Shown: piece by piece, positions 18,143-27,496 of the stretch
How positions within the stretch are numbered: the first letter of the stretch is position 1
Layout: each line of letters starts with the position of its first letter
NCBI RefSeq assembly: GCF_001280125.1
Contig: NZ_LGEG01000160.1
Span: forward strand, 1-64,000
DNA from: Streptomyces sp. NRRL F-6492
GTDB taxonomy: Bacteria > Actinomycetota > Actinomycetes > Streptomycetales > Streptomycetaceae
Length of the DNA: 64,000 bases
Reading direction: 5' to 3'
Notes under the pieces: model-generated
Seen by the model: the letters and a program-made list of their open reading frames with translations, nothing else
What the model was told of the DNA's origin: nothing
Databases searched by the model: none
Made by a program: the position numbers and the translations under genes

Positions 18143-20971
18143 ATGAGCGTGAACCGAGTGACGACAAGGACCGTGCCCGAGGAGCTCGACGACGTACGGA
18201 CACCCCTCCGCGGCAGAGACGCCGAATTGGCTTTCATCGAGGCGCGGCTCGACGCGCTCGACCGGGGCGAAGGCGGGATCGTCCTCGTCGAGGGCCCCGC
18301 CGGCATCGGCAGGTCCAGGATCCTCGCGGAGGCCGCGGCGGCCGCGCGGCGCCGCGGGACGAGGGTCTTCGAGGGGGCCGCGGGCCCCGACGAGCACGTC
18401 GTGCCGCTCGGCCCGTTCCTCGACGGCGTGCTCGCCGACAAGGGGCCGCTGTCGGGCGCCGTCCGTCTCCGGGACCTCGCCACCACACCCGGTCAGCGGT
18501 TCTGGCTGCTCCAGGAACTGGGCGACCGCCTGCGGGAGACCGTGCGGAACGGCCCCCTGCTCGTCGTCCTCGACGACCTCCAGTGGTGCGACGACCTGAC
18601 CCTCCTCACCTTTCACACCCTCGCGGCCGGACTCTCGTCGCACGCCGTCCTGTGGCTGGTCGCCGTGCGCGGCGGCAGTGTGCCGTCGGGAGTGCGCACG
18701 ACCCTGGACAGGATCCGGCGGGCAGGCGCACACGAGCTGGCGCTGGGAGCGCTGGGGGACCGGGCGACCGCACAGATCACCGAGGACGTCCTGGGCGCCG
18801 CTCCCGACCCGGACGTCCTGAGCGTCGCCCGCCGAGCCGAGGGGGTGCCACAGCTGCTGGTCGAGCTGCTCGGCTCACTGCGTGAGGACGGGGCGGTGAC
18901 GATCGAGAACGGCATGGCCAGACTGTCCGCCGGACCCCCGGCCCCACGGGTCCTTCCCTCCGTCGAACGCCCCCTCGACCAGCTGTCGGACGAGGCCCGG
19001 GAGCTGGTGCGGACGGCGGCCGGCGTGGGCGGCCCGGTCACCGTCGGACAACTCGCCGAACTGCTCGGCAGGTCCCCGGCGGCGCTCATCATGGCACTGC
19101 AGGAATCCCTCGACGCCGATCTGCTCGCCGAGAGCGGCGACCGCCTCGCCTTCCGCCACAACCTGATCCGCGAGGCGGTGGGAGCCGGCCTCCCCCTGCC
19201 GCTTCAAGCCGCCGAGCCGCCGCCGGGGAGCGCGGCCTCCTCCGTCGACCGTCCCGGACCCCCGGCGGGAACAGCGGGCCGAGACGCCGCGGAGGCCGAC
19301 CGGCTGCGCACCGAAGGGACGGAACTCGAGTCCACCGCACCCGGACTTGCCGCGGAGCGCACCCTCAAGGCCCTGGAGCTCACCGCGGCGGACGCTCCGG
19401 AGCGGCCTCGGGTCATCGCCGAGACGATCCCGCTGCTCTGGCAGACGGGACGGGCCGCCCAAGCGCGTGAGCTGGGGGCCTCCGCCCTGGCGGCCGGTGG
19501 CCTCGGACCCGAGGACGAGGCCCTCCTACGCCTTGCCCTGGCACGCCTCGCCGTCCAGTTCGACTTCTCCGAGGCGGTCCGCCAGGCCCGCGCCGGGGCG
19601 GAACTGCCCGGGATATCCGTGACCGCGAGAGGGCGACTGCTCGCCATGCTCGCCGTCGGCCTGTCGATGTCGGGCGAGCACGCTGCGGCCGAGCAGGTCG
19701 CCGCGGAGGCGTGGGAGACCGCGGCGGCAGCGGGGGACCGCACTGCCGAGGCCACGCTGACGACGGTCCGCTCGGCCGTCAGTTTCCACCGCATGGACCT
19801 GACCGAGGCGTTCCGGCAGGCCGAGCGGTCCGCCGCGCTGGCCGACGCCCTGGGCGTCAGCACCTCGCTGTGGATGCCGGAGGCCTTGTGGCACGCTCTC
19901 CTGGCGAACACCACGGGACGCACCGCGGAGGCGCTCGCCGTCGCGGAGGAGGGCATCCGGATCACCAGGGAGCAGGGCCGTACGGCCGCCACCCGCATGT
20001 GGCTCATGACCCGCACCCGCGTCCTGCTGGAAACCGGACGGCTGTCGGACGCCCGGGCCGACGCCGAAGCCGCGTCCCCGGCGACCGGCGACCCCGGCCC
20101 GGGCAACCTCGCCGACGTCACGCTCCGGTACGTGATGCTGCGCGTCGCCCTCCACACCGACGACCGGCAGACCGCAGAAGCGTACGCGGCGGAGGCGAGG
20201 CGCATGCGGAGCGACGGCGCACCCGTCGTCCGGCACTTCGGCACCTGGATGCTGGCCCTGATGGCCGACTCCGAAGGCCGGCCCGACCGCGCCATGGCCG
20301 AACTCGACGAGGTGATGACGTCGCCCGCCGCGGACCGGCCCGCCTACGCCGGCCTGATCGACCCCGCCGACGCCCCGGTGCTCGTCCGCATGGCGCTGCG
20401 CGCGGGCAGGCACGAACGGGCCGCGCAGGCGGTCGCCCTGGCCGAGAAGCGAGCCGTGCTCAATCCCGGCCTCACGTTCCTCGCCGCCACCGCCGCGCAC
20501 GCCCGGGGGCTCCTCGACAACGACCTCGCCCCTCTCGTACGCGCCGTCCGGCTGTACGAGGGCTGCCCTCGGGTGCTGGCCCGGGCGTCGGCACTGGAGG
20601 ACGCCGGACGCAAGCTCGCGGCCACCCGCAGGTCCGAGGCGGTGCCGTACTTCGAGACGGCCCTTGCGCTCTATGCGCGATCCGGTGCCGAGCGCGACGT
20701 CGCACGCGTCCGCCGGCGCCTGCGGGCCGTCGGCGTCCGCCGCCGGCCCTCAGCGGCCGGACTCTCCGACACATGGCCCGAGTTGACGGCCGCAGAGCTA
20801 CGGGTGGTACGGCTCGTGGCCCGAGGGCTGACCAACCAGCAGGTGGCCGAGCACCTCTCCCTCTCACCGCACACGGTGAGCTCGCACCTGCGCCGGGCCT
20901 TCACCAAGCTGGACGTCACCTCGCGCGCCGGGCTGACCCGGCTGGTCAAGCACCGTGACAGCGGAGCGTAG
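18143..20971 (+). CDS. LAL/LuxR family regulator with altered Walker A
   Basis: A 942-residue protein of the same architecture as the regulator at 12506: GRDAELAFIEARL, nucleotide loop GPAGIGRS (51-58), Walker B-like LLVVLDDLQWCDD, a long helical repeat region and a C-terminal LuxR HTH (LTAAELRVVRLVARGLTNQQVAEHLSLSP...HTVSSHLRRAFTKLDV). The invariant Walker A Lys is Arg57, which normally abolishes or weakens ATP hydrolysis, so it may work as a non-hydrolysing binder. Start ATG 18143 is the first good Met; the upstream codons lack a ribosome site. Likely controls the flanking hydrolase genes. Confidence 0.85.
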   Translation: MSVNRVTTRTVPEELDDVRTPLRGRDAELAFIEARLDALDRGEGGIVLVEGPAGIGRSRILAEAAAAARRRGTRVFEGAAGPDEHVVPLGPFLDGVLADKGPLSGAVRLRDLATTPGQRFWLLQELGDRLRETVRNGPLLVVLDDLQWCDDLTLLTFHTLAAGLSSHAVLWLVAVRGGSVPSGVRTTLDRIRRAGAHELALGALGDRATAQITEDVLGAAPDPDVLSVARRAEGVPQLLVELLGSLREDGAVTIENGMARLSAGPPAPRVLPSVERPLDQLSDEARELVRTAAGVGGPVTVGQLAELLGRSPAALIMALQESLDADLLAESGDRLAFRHNLIREAVGAGLPLPLQAAEPPPGSAASSVDRPGPPAGTAGRDAAEADRLRTEGTELESTAPGLAAERTLKALELTAADAPERPRVIAETIPLLWQTGRAAQARELGASALAAGGLGPEDEALLRLALARLAVQFDFSEAVRQARAGAELPGISVTARGRLLAMLAVGLSMSGEHAAAEQVAAEAWETAAAAGDRTAEATLTTVRSAVSFHRMDLTEAFRQAERSAALADALGVSTSLWMPEALWHALLANTTGRTAEALAVAEEGIRITREQGRTAATRMWLMTRTRVLLETGRLSDARADAEAASPATGDPGPGNLADVTLRYVMLRVALHTDDRQTAEAYAAEARRMRSDGAPVVRHFGTWMLALMADSEGRPDRAMAELDEVMTSPAADRPAYAGLIDPADAPVLVRMALRAGRHERAAQAVALAEKRAVLNPGLTFLAATAAHARGLLDNDLAPLVRAVRLYEGCPRVLARASALEDAGRKLAATRRSEAVPYFETALALYARSGAERDVARVRRRLRAVGVRRRPSAAGLSDTWPELTAAELRVVRLVARGLTNQQVAEHLSLSPHTVSSHLRRAFTKLDVTSRAGLTRLVKHRDSGA

Positions 20972-21108
20972 TCGCTTCGTATCCCACGTGGATGTCGTGG
21001 CAATGGACGATTCATGCGATGTGCCGACGTCGTCGTTTCCTCAGACTGATCAAGAACCGCGGGATGCAGAGGTTCGCGGGGAAGAGTTGATCGAGAGAGG
21101 AACAGCGC

Positions 21109-22356
21109 ATGACCGTAAGGCTCCAGCGAGCCCGCCCCGGCAGCCCCGAGCTCCAGGCACTCGTCGACGAGCTCGCGGAGCGGCTCGGCCGGTCCGTCGC
21201 CGTCGACGACCCGCTGGTCCGCATGGTCTGCACGAGCCGCCACTTCGGCGACGAGGACCCGGTGCGCATCGGCACCCTGCTGCAGGGCCGCGCCGACAAT
21301 GCGGCCATCCGCTATGTCCTCGCCCAGGGGGTGACCCAGTGGTCCGGACCCGGATTCATCGACGGCCGTGACGATCTCGGACTGCTGCCCCGTTACGTGG
21401 TGCCGCTGCGCGAGCGCGGGCATCTCCTCGGGCTGCTCGTGGTGGTCGTGCCCGAGAAGGCGCTGGGGGAGGAGGAGACCGCCGCCATCGCCCGGGCTGC
21501 GGACGCCATGTCGGCCCAGTGGTACGGGGAGCACATCGCCGCCGACACCCGGAAGACCGACGAGCGGGACCTGGCCCTCGCACTCGTCGGCGCCGACGTC
21601 GCCGCACGCACCACCGCGCGTCGGCACGGCAAGGAGCTCGGGCTGCTCGGGGCGGCGGAGCACGTCCTGGTCACCATCGTCCAGCTGAGCTGCGGGACGG
21701 AGCTCGTGCGGCAGTCCGAGGCCGCCCTGTGGGCGGCGTTGGAGGGGTTCCGGCAGACGCGCACCGCCCAGGGCCTCATCGCGATCGACAAGGAGCGGGC
21801 GCTGCTGCTCCAGCTCCGAGACCGGCCGCAGCGCCCTGACGAGATCGCCGCCCAGTCCGCTCGCATCCTCGACGAACTCCGCACCTTCCTCGACTCGTCG
21901 GCGGACCCCGTGATCGGCGTCGGCGGCCGGCACGCCGGCCTGGACGACGCCTGGACGTCGTACGAACAGGCGCTCGTGGCGGCCCGCGCGGCACGCCGAC
22001 TGCCCACCCTGAAGAACATCGGTGACTGGGAGTCGCTCGGGGAACTCGCCGTGCTGCTCCAGCTCCCCGAGCACGCCCTGAACGCGTCCCTCGTCCCGAA
22101 GCCGCTCCGCACCCTGAGCGAGGCTCATGGCGGCGACCGCCTGCGGGACACTCTGCGCTGCTTCCTCGAACACGCGGGATCGATTCCCAGGACCGCGGAC
22201 ACGCTGGGCATCCACCGCACCTCGCTCTACTACCGCCTGCGCCAGATCCAGGAGATCACCGGACTCGACCTCGACGACGGCGCCCACCGGCTCACCCTGC
22301 ACCTCGGCCTCAGGATCGAGGAACTCCTCGCTCCGGGCGCCGACGGGACCCTGTGA
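21109..22356 (+). CDS. PucR-family transcriptional regulator
   Basis: A 415-residue protein. An N-terminal sensory region (residues 1-150, including LLPRYVVPLRERGHLLGLLVV) precedes a GGDEF-like central domain (about 180-300). The C-terminus is the PucR helix-turn-helix: LRCFLEHAGSIPRTADTLGIHRTSLYYRLRQIQEITGLDL. PucR/CdaR relatives regulate purine, amine or sugar-acid catabolism and often adjacent genes. A GAGAGG site precedes the ATG. It lies between a LuxR gene and an alpha/beta hydrolase gene and probably regulates the latter. Confidence 0.88.
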   Translation: MTVRLQRARPGSPELQALVDELAERLGRSVAVDDPLVRMVCTSRHFGDEDPVRIGTLLQGRADNAAIRYVLAQGVTQWSGPGFIDGRDDLGLLPRYVVPLRERGHLLGLLVVVVPEKALGEEETAAIARAADAMSAQWYGEHIAADTRKTDERDLALALVGADVAARTTARRHGKELGLLGAAEHVLVTIVQLSCGTELVRQSEAALWAALEGFRQTRTAQGLIAIDKERALLLQLRDRPQRPDEIAAQSARILDELRTFLDSSADPVIGVGGRHAGLDDAWTSYEQALVAARAARRLPTLKNIGDWESLGELAVLLQLPEHALNASLVPKPLRTLSEAHGGDRLRDTLRCFLEHAGSIPRTADTLGIHRTSLYYRLRQIQEITGLDLDDGAHRLTLHLGLRIEELLAPGADGTL

Positions 22357-22363
22357 CCACGGA

Positions 22364-22382
22364 CTCGCTTCGACAAAGCGAG
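22364..22382 (+). terminator. Small hairpin after the pucR-type gene
   Basis: CTCGCTT pairs with AAGCGAG across the loop CGACA, eight bases after the regulator's stop codon. No U-run follows, as is usual in high-GC actinobacteria. A plausible weak terminator. Confidence 0.4.
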
Positions 22383-22495
22383 GAGGATCCACGGCCCGAT
22401 TCCTACAGCTCGCGGTGGTGCGGGCGACGGGCCCCATTCGATGATGTCCGGGACGGGCGGGGCACCACGTACCGCCTCTGACCAGGGGAGAGGTC

Positions 22496-23347
22496 ATGAA
22501 GGAACTGATCACGACGGACGGCGCACGGCTCGCGTACCAGGACACCGGCGACGAGGGCGTCCCGCTGGTGATGCTGCACGGCTGGGGGCAGACGCAGGCG
22601 ATGTTCCGCCACCAGGTCGAGGGTCTCGCGCCCGGTCGACGCGTCGTCACCGTCGACCTCCGCGGCCACGGGAAGTCCGGCAAACCGCGTCACGGCTACC
22701 GCATCGCCCGGCTCTCCCACGACGTGCTCGAACTCGTCGACCACCTCGGTTTCGACCGCTTCGACGCACTGGGCTGGTCCATGGGCGTCTCCGTGTGGTG
22801 GAGCTTCGTCGACCAGTACGGGACCGGACGGATCCGGCGCTTCGTCGCCGTCGACCAGCCCGCGGCGGTCGCAGCCGTGCCCTGGATGACCGAGCAGGAA
22901 CAGCGGAACTCCGGCGCCATTTTCGATGTGTCGGGGCTGTTGTATCTGGGCGCGGCACTCGCGGGGCCGGAGGGCGACATGGTCCTCGCCGACTTCGTAC
23001 GCGGCATGTTCACCGGCGAGCCCGACCCCGAGGTGCTGGCCTTCGTCGCCGAGGAGATCAGGTCGACGCCCGCCTACGCGGGCGTACCGCTGCTGTTCGA
23101 CCACTGCGCGCAGGACTGGCGCGACGTGCTTCCCCGGATCGATGTGCCGACCCTGGTGATCGGCTGTGAGGGAAGCCATGTGCACCCCGAATCGCAGCGC
23201 TTCGTCGCCGAGCGGATTCCCGGCGCACGCCTGCACATCTTCGCCTCCGACGTGGCGAGCTCGCACTTCCCCTTCCTGGAGAACCCGCCGGCCTTCAACG
23301 CCGTGGTGGAGAAGTTCCTGGCCGAGGAGCGGGCGATGGGGGCGTGA
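22496..23347 (+). CDS. Alpha/beta hydrolase
   Basis: A 283-residue alpha/beta hydrolase: VMLHGWGQTQAMFRHQ oxyanion loop, VDLRGHGKSGKP, nucleophile motif GWSMGVSVWW (Ser near 98), a lid region including a long loop around residues 120-190, and SSHFPFLENPPAF carrying the catalytic His. Related to arylesterase/non-haem peroxidase-type hydrolases but with GWSMG instead of GFSMG. GGGGAGAGG ahead of the ATG is a good ribosome site. It precedes an AraC-type regulator in the same direction. Confidence 0.85.
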   Translation: MKELITTDGARLAYQDTGDEGVPLVMLHGWGQTQAMFRHQVEGLAPGRRVVTVDLRGHGKSGKPRHGYRIARLSHDVLELVDHLGFDRFDALGWSMGVSVWWSFVDQYGTGRIRRFVAVDQPAAVAAVPWMTEQEQRNSGAIFDVSGLLYLGAALAGPEGDMVLADFVRGMFTGEPDPEVLAFVAEEIRSTPAYAGVPLLFDHCAQDWRDVLPRIDVPTLVIGCEGSHVHPESQRFVAERIPGARLHIFASDVASSHFPFLENPPAFNAVVEKFLAEERAMGA

Positions 23348-23390
23348 ATCCGCCCCCTCCGCCCGCACGAACCTACGGCTAGGAATCCCC

Positions 23391-24302
23391 ATGACTCTCA
23401 CACTGACGTCACGTACGCCCGAACGGGTGCCCCGGCAGACATCTGCTCCGACCTCGCTCCCCCCCTCCCGCTCGGGGTGGCTGGTCCAGATGCTCTCCGA
23501 GATGCCGGACACGAACGACCGGAACCACGTCTACCTCGGTGTCCATGTCCGTGGGCCCGTCACAGTCCTCCATGAGCGTGCCAAGACCCCGTTGGAGCCG
23601 AATGATCTGGTCTTCTGCGACCCGGCCCGACGGCACTTGCTGCAGTTCGGCGAGGACTGCCAGATGATCTTCTTCCGGGTGCCCCGCTGCTATCTGGGCG
23701 TCACGGAGTCGGAACTGGGCCAGGTGCTCGGCATCCCCGTACGCGGCGGGGAGGGGATCGGGGCTCTGGCGTCCGACTTCCTGACCGCGCTCGCCGCCAA
23801 GGCGGAGTTCCGCCGGTCCACGATCGGGGACCGGCGTGCCCGGACGGCCGTACACCTCCTCTCCGTCCTGGTCGTGGAGCTCCTCGAAGCGGACACGACG
23901 GACGAGACCGACGACGCGTCCGGGACCGGCAACGAGATGCTGTCCCGCATTCGCGCCCACATCGAAGAACACCTGATGGACCCCGACCTGTCACCGGATT
24001 CGATCGCACGCGCCCATCACATCTCCGTCCGGTACCTGCAGAAGCTCTTCCAGAACGACGGCAGCACGGTGAGCCAGTGGGTGCGGCAGCGCAGGCTCGA
24101 GTTCTGCCGGTTCGAGCTGGGCCGCTCCAACCGGAAAATCACCATGGCCGCGGTGGCACACCGCTGGGGCTTCAGCAGCCCCTCGCACTTCAGCCGCACG
24201 TTCCGCGGCGCCTACGGCATGAGCCCCAGCGAATGGCAGGCGCTGGCGACCTCGGCCTTCACACCGACGCATGCCGGCGCCCAGGACGAGCGAAGGCGCT
24301 GA
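23391..24302 (+). CDS. AraC-family transcriptional regulator
   Basis: A 303-residue regulator. Residues 25-170 form the AraC-binding-like cupin domain (HVYLGVHVRGPVTVLHERAKTPLEPNDLVFCDPAR), and the C-terminal 100 residues carry two HTH motifs (SPDSIARAHHISVRYLQKLFQNDGSTVSQWVRQRRLE and ITMAAVAHRWGFSSPSHFSRTFRGAYGMSPSEW). The ATG at 23391 follows AGGAAT. It sits between two alpha/beta hydrolase genes in the same direction, the likely targets. Ligand unknown. Confidence 0.9.
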   Translation: MTLTLTSRTPERVPRQTSAPTSLPPSRSGWLVQMLSEMPDTNDRNHVYLGVHVRGPVTVLHERAKTPLEPNDLVFCDPARRHLLQFGEDCQMIFFRVPRCYLGVTESELGQVLGIPVRGGEGIGALASDFLTALAAKAEFRRSTIGDRRARTAVHLLSVLVVELLEADTTDETDDASGTGNEMLSRIRAHIEEHLMDPDLSPDSIARAHHISVRYLQKLFQNDGSTVSQWVRQRRLEFCRFELGRSNRKITMAAVAHRWGFSSPSHFSRTFRGAYGMSPSEWQALATSAFTPTHAGAQDERRR

Positions 24303-24474
24303 GGCGCGTGTGCGCCGTCATGACAGCGTGGTTGCGCGCAGGGACAAGAGGTGCCGATTCCTCGGCTCTACCGTGAGTAATAGTCGCACGGACCTCTGCC
24401 GAATTCCGGGCCGCGCCCCGACCGTCGTCGTGACGACGCCCCACACGTGGCCCGACACTGAGAAGAGAACTCGC

Positions 24475-25188
24475 ATGACCAACCCCACCGTCGTCCTCGT
24501 GCACGGCGCCTTCACGGACGCGACAGGCTGGATAGGCGTGATCTCGGAACTCCGGAGCAGCGGTATCCCGGTGATCGCTCCGTCCAACCCGCTCCGGGGC
24601 CTGACCGCGGACGCCGCCTACCTCGCCTCGGTCCTGGCGCAGATCGAGGGTCCGGCCGTACTCGTCGGCCACTCGTACGGCGGTGCGCTGATCACCGTGG
24701 CCGGCGCCGCGGAGAACGTCGTGGGGCTCGTCTACGTGGCCGCCTACGTGCCCCACGAGGGCGAGAGCCTCGGCCAGCTCCAGGGAGGCTTCCCCGAGTC
24801 CCCGCTGGCGGGCAACCTGAAGGAGTGGACGTACCCGCTCCTCGACGGCGACTCCGCGGTCGAGGTCACGATCGACGAGACGGCCTTTCCCTCCGTCTTC
24901 GCGGCGGACGTGCCCGAGGACGTCGCCGGCGTCCTGGCGGTGGCCCAACGTCCGCTCGCCACAGCCGCGTTCACGGAGAGCGCGCCCGCGGCGGCGTGGC
25001 GGACGAAACCGTCCTGGGCTCTGGTGGCCGGGGCGGACCGCACGATCAGCCCCGAGGTCCAGCGCTTCGGCGCCGCACGGGCCGGAGCCGTCGTCGTCGA
25101 ACTCCCGGACGCCTCCCACGCCGTCGTCCTTTCCGAGCCCACACGGGTCGCCGACCTGATCAGAGACGCCGTACGGGCGACGAGCTGA
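24475..25188 (+). CDS. Alpha/beta hydrolase, third member of the local paralogue set
   Basis: A 237-residue cytoplasmic hydrolase with VLVHGAFTDATGW, GHSYGG (S67) and DASHAV (H215). It matches the products of 3630 and 8499 along its full length, including the NPLRGLTAD segment shared with the first. AGAAGAGA lies before the ATG. It is the last intact gene before the decayed region starting at about 25.2 kb. Confidence 0.87.
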   Translation: MTNPTVVLVHGAFTDATGWIGVISELRSSGIPVIAPSNPLRGLTADAAYLASVLAQIEGPAVLVGHSYGGALITVAGAAENVVGLVYVAAYVPHEGESLGQLQGGFPESPLAGNLKEWTYPLLDGDSAVEVTIDETAFPSVFAADVPEDVAGVLAVAQRPLATAAFTESAPAAAWRTKPSWALVAGADRTISPEVQRFGAARAGAVVVELPDASHAVVLSEPTRVADLIRDAVRATS

Positions 25189-25289
25189 CCGACCGGCCAT
25201 CGGAACGACAGGAGTGGGACCGCGTCAGCCGGTACGCCACACCCTCGGAACGGACCGGGGGCCCTACCCGCCTGGCCGCGGAGCGCGTC

Positions 25290-25441
25290 CCGAGTGACGG
25301 TGAGCCATTCGTGGACCTCGCGGTCGTGCTGTACGGCCTTGGCCAGGTTCTCGCTGTCCAGAACGAAGGCGCCGCTCACGCGGCTGCCCCGACCTCGAAC
25401 GAGAGGCTACCGGGCAGCTTGGGATGGGCATTCAGGGCACC
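25290..25441 (-). pseudogene. Remnant junction of a toxin-antitoxin pair (antitoxin tail and PIN-toxin head)
   Basis: On the minus strand a 21-residue open stretch with LNAHPKLPGSLSFEVGAAA ends at TGA 25378-25376. The GTG at 25379-25377 overlaps that stop and opens a product beginning VSGAFVLDSENLAKAVQHD, then REVHEWL, which resembles the first strand and helix of VapC-type PIN ribonucleases (VLDS with the first acidic residue). Homology stops after about 30 residues, and an in-frame TAA at 25444 cuts the antitoxin side. The GTGA overlap is typical for VapBC operons. Both genes are therefore fragments. Family identity by short motif only. Confidence 0.5.
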
Positions 25442-25588
25442 TTAAAACCGCTGGTCAGGCGGTCTAGGCGGAAGGATGAGGAGATCACCCGGACTTACTA
25501 CCTCCCTAGGAACTGCGGTTACGATGCCGCCTACTGAGTTCCCCACATCATTGTCATATGAAGGCGGTCGGCGTCAGCGAGACGTGCC

Positions 25589-25654
25589 GCTGATGCTGAC
25601 TTTTGCTGACCTCCGAGGATCGCAAGCCGCTGACCTGCGGTGATGTGTGCTGAT
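25589..25654. repeat. Cluster of GCTGA(C/T) direct repeats
   Basis: GCTGAT or GCTGAC occurs at about 25589, 25595, 25605, 25629 and 25649, all in the same orientation, with further copies near 25819 and 25991. Such closely spaced same-direction heptamers resemble arm-type binding sites next to integrase attachment sites of actinobacterial integrative elements. No integrase gene or tRNA is present here, so the link is only suggestive. Confidence 0.4.
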
Positions 25655-25830
25655 CGTCATGTGGTGGAACTTCGTCGGCCGATCCGGCGACGAGATCGTG
25701 CAGGCGCGAAACGACTGGGAGAAGGGCTCGCGGTTCGGCGAGGTGCACGGCTACGACGGTGCCCGCCTGCCCGCCCCGGAACTGCCCGCCACCCCGTTGA
25801 AGCCGCGTGGGCGAGTGCGCTGACCTGCGG
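25628..25830. repeat. 13-base perfect direct repeat flanking the pirin fragment
   Basis: CGCTGACCTGCGG is found at 25628-25640 and again at 25818-25830. The second copy contains the stop codon of the pirin fragment; the first lies just before its open frame. This may be a target duplication or the product of a short-homology rearrangement. Confidence 0.6.
25653..25823 (+). pseudogene. C-terminal fragment of a pirin-family protein
   Basis: The frame ending at TGA 25821-25823 encodes IVMWWNFVGRSGDEIVQA, then RNDWEKG, RFGEVHGYDG and LPAPELPATPLKPRGR. This is the characteristic last 55 residues of bacterial pirins (cupin proteins, often quercetinase-like). A stop at 25641 and loss of homology upstream show that the N-terminal three-quarters is missing. 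It is a truncated, non-functional remnant. Confidence 0.75.
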
Positions 25831-26701
25831 AAATGCGGGGATGGGGCGGCGGTGCGGTCACTGGCGGCCGCCATGCCCGGACCTCCGATCCGCTGCCTGG
25901 CCTGGGTTCGGGGGCGGGCGTCCGCCGGGTCCGGGGAGAGGGTGTCGAGTCGCGTCTTCGGATGTCTGTGACAAGGTTCGACCGGATCGATGCTGACCTT
26001 TTGCCGACTTTCCTGACGGCCCGTCAGGCGTGTCGTGCGGGAGTCGGCACCCCTTCGTTCGACGGTGGTGCAGGCGATCTGGCATGCCTGGCCTGCACCC
26101 CGGAGCAGTGTCAATGACTGACCGCCGCCATGCCCCCAGAACGCGAACAGCGCCGGCACGAAACAGGAGCCCGGCCTCCGGGCCCACCGCCAGTTCCTGG
26201 CCGACCTCCCCGCCCACCGGCCCTCGGGCGAGAGCCTTGTCGCATCCGGGGTGTCCAAGCCCGGCGCCCCCGTCTTCGTGGACACCCGCTCCTTACCCGG
26301 CCGGCCGGCCGCCGCACCGCATCGCCTACCGCTGCCAGGGCACCGGAACCGCCACCGCCACCACGCGGCGTCCCACCCCGCACGGCGGGTTCGGGCTCTC
26401 GTAAAACCGTCACGGTTCCTCTGCCCCGTCCCCCACCACCACGGCGCCTGCGTCCTGGAAACAGCAGCGACCGGCCCGGCCGGACTGCGCGTCGAACCCG
26501 ACGGCAGCGCCGTGGTCGCCCACGGCCCGTTCACCGACACCCTCCTGGCCGCCGTCCGCGCCTGCCACCCCACCCGCGCCCGAGGAGCAGAGGGCCGACA
26601 CCTGCGCCTGACCCGGTAGTGGGAAGACGACGGCCCCCGCCCATGCCGGGGGCCGCCTTCCCGCTGTTCCGCGCGAGCAGTCCTCAGTCGCCCAGGAAAG
26701 G

Positions 26702-27371
26702 CTAGAGGATGTTCCAGGTGAGCTGCTTGTCTCGCATGCGGAGTCCTTCGACCCGTCGCTGGATCTCGCTCAGCGACTCGGGGGCATGTCGGACCTTCCG
26801 TGCGTTGGTGGTGATCATGCGCAGTTCGCGGATATCACGCAAGACCGGATAGCCCGCGCTTCTCCTGACGTCCCACCCGTAGGTGTCCGCGAACGCTTGG
26901 TAGTGGGCTTGGCCGTAGCCGAACCGTCTGCAGTGAACCTCAACGGTGACGAGGTCCCATTCCGGCTGCCCCTGGGCCACCGTGTCCCAGTCGCACAGCA
27001 CTGCCGACCCACCAGTGGTGTGCAGCGCGTTCCGGTGCTGAGGGTCGCCCTGTATCAGTCCGGGTACGAGGGAGAACTGGACGTCCCCCAGTGCTTCTTC
27101 GAGTCGGTCCGCTTCCTCCTCCAAGAATCCGAGGGCTACGGCAGGAAGGCAGGTAATGGCCGTCAATGAGCGACGGATCGCGCGGATGTTGTCGTGCTCG
27201 GCAAGAGCGATCGGGGGCGGGGGCAGCGAGTGAAGCGTCTTGAGAGGCCCGGCCAGCTCCCCCGCCGCCACCGGATGCCCGGGCTGTGGCCAAGTAGGTC
27301 CAGAAGGTGACAGCGTGCCCGTCGACCCCGAGGACTGGAGGCCGGACAAGGGCACCGACCTGTTCGGCCGG
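26702..27371 (-). pseudogene. Frameshifted aminoglycoside phosphotransferase-like (APH/kinase-fold) gene
   Basis: The 3' part encodes LIQGDPQHRN with LCDWDTVAQGQPEWDL: the catalytic HGDxxxxN loop (here QGD) and the metal-binding D-W-D of the APH family, ending in KQLTWNIL. The preceding part, LGVDGHAVTFWTYLA, lies in a different frame. The two join near 27285, where one extra base shifts the frame before GHPVAAGELAGPLK. The expected N-terminal lobe beyond 27371 is not readable in any single frame. With the frameshift, the missing N-lobe and the His-to-Gln change in HGD, it is inactive. Original substrate unknown. Confidence 0.7.
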
Positions 27372-27496
27372 ACGTGAGCCCAAACGTCCTGACCTGCCGG
27401 GCCGGGGACGGGACGATCGGCTTTGCGGGCACCCTGACCGGCGCCCTCGGCGCGGCTGACGACGACCTCGGAGGGATCCCCTCGGGTCGTGGCCCT

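Larger units (their letters stand above)
25442..26701. other. Gene-poor scar region with fragments and short repeats
   Basis: Apart from the pirin fragment (25653-25823) and the GCTGA repeats, this stretch has no frame with convincing coding character. A + frame at 26251-26619 could encode 122 residues (late part ETAATGPAGLRVEPDG), but it has no ribosome site or recognisable motif. Base composition is locally lower in GC around 25440-25700 than in the flanks, consistent with acquired and decayed DNA. Confidence 0.5.

Noticed and set aside
26111..26619. Overlapping + and - frames of about 100-120 codons in the scar region.
   Set aside because: Low-complexity Pro/Arg/Gly composition and no start signal; treated as non-coding.
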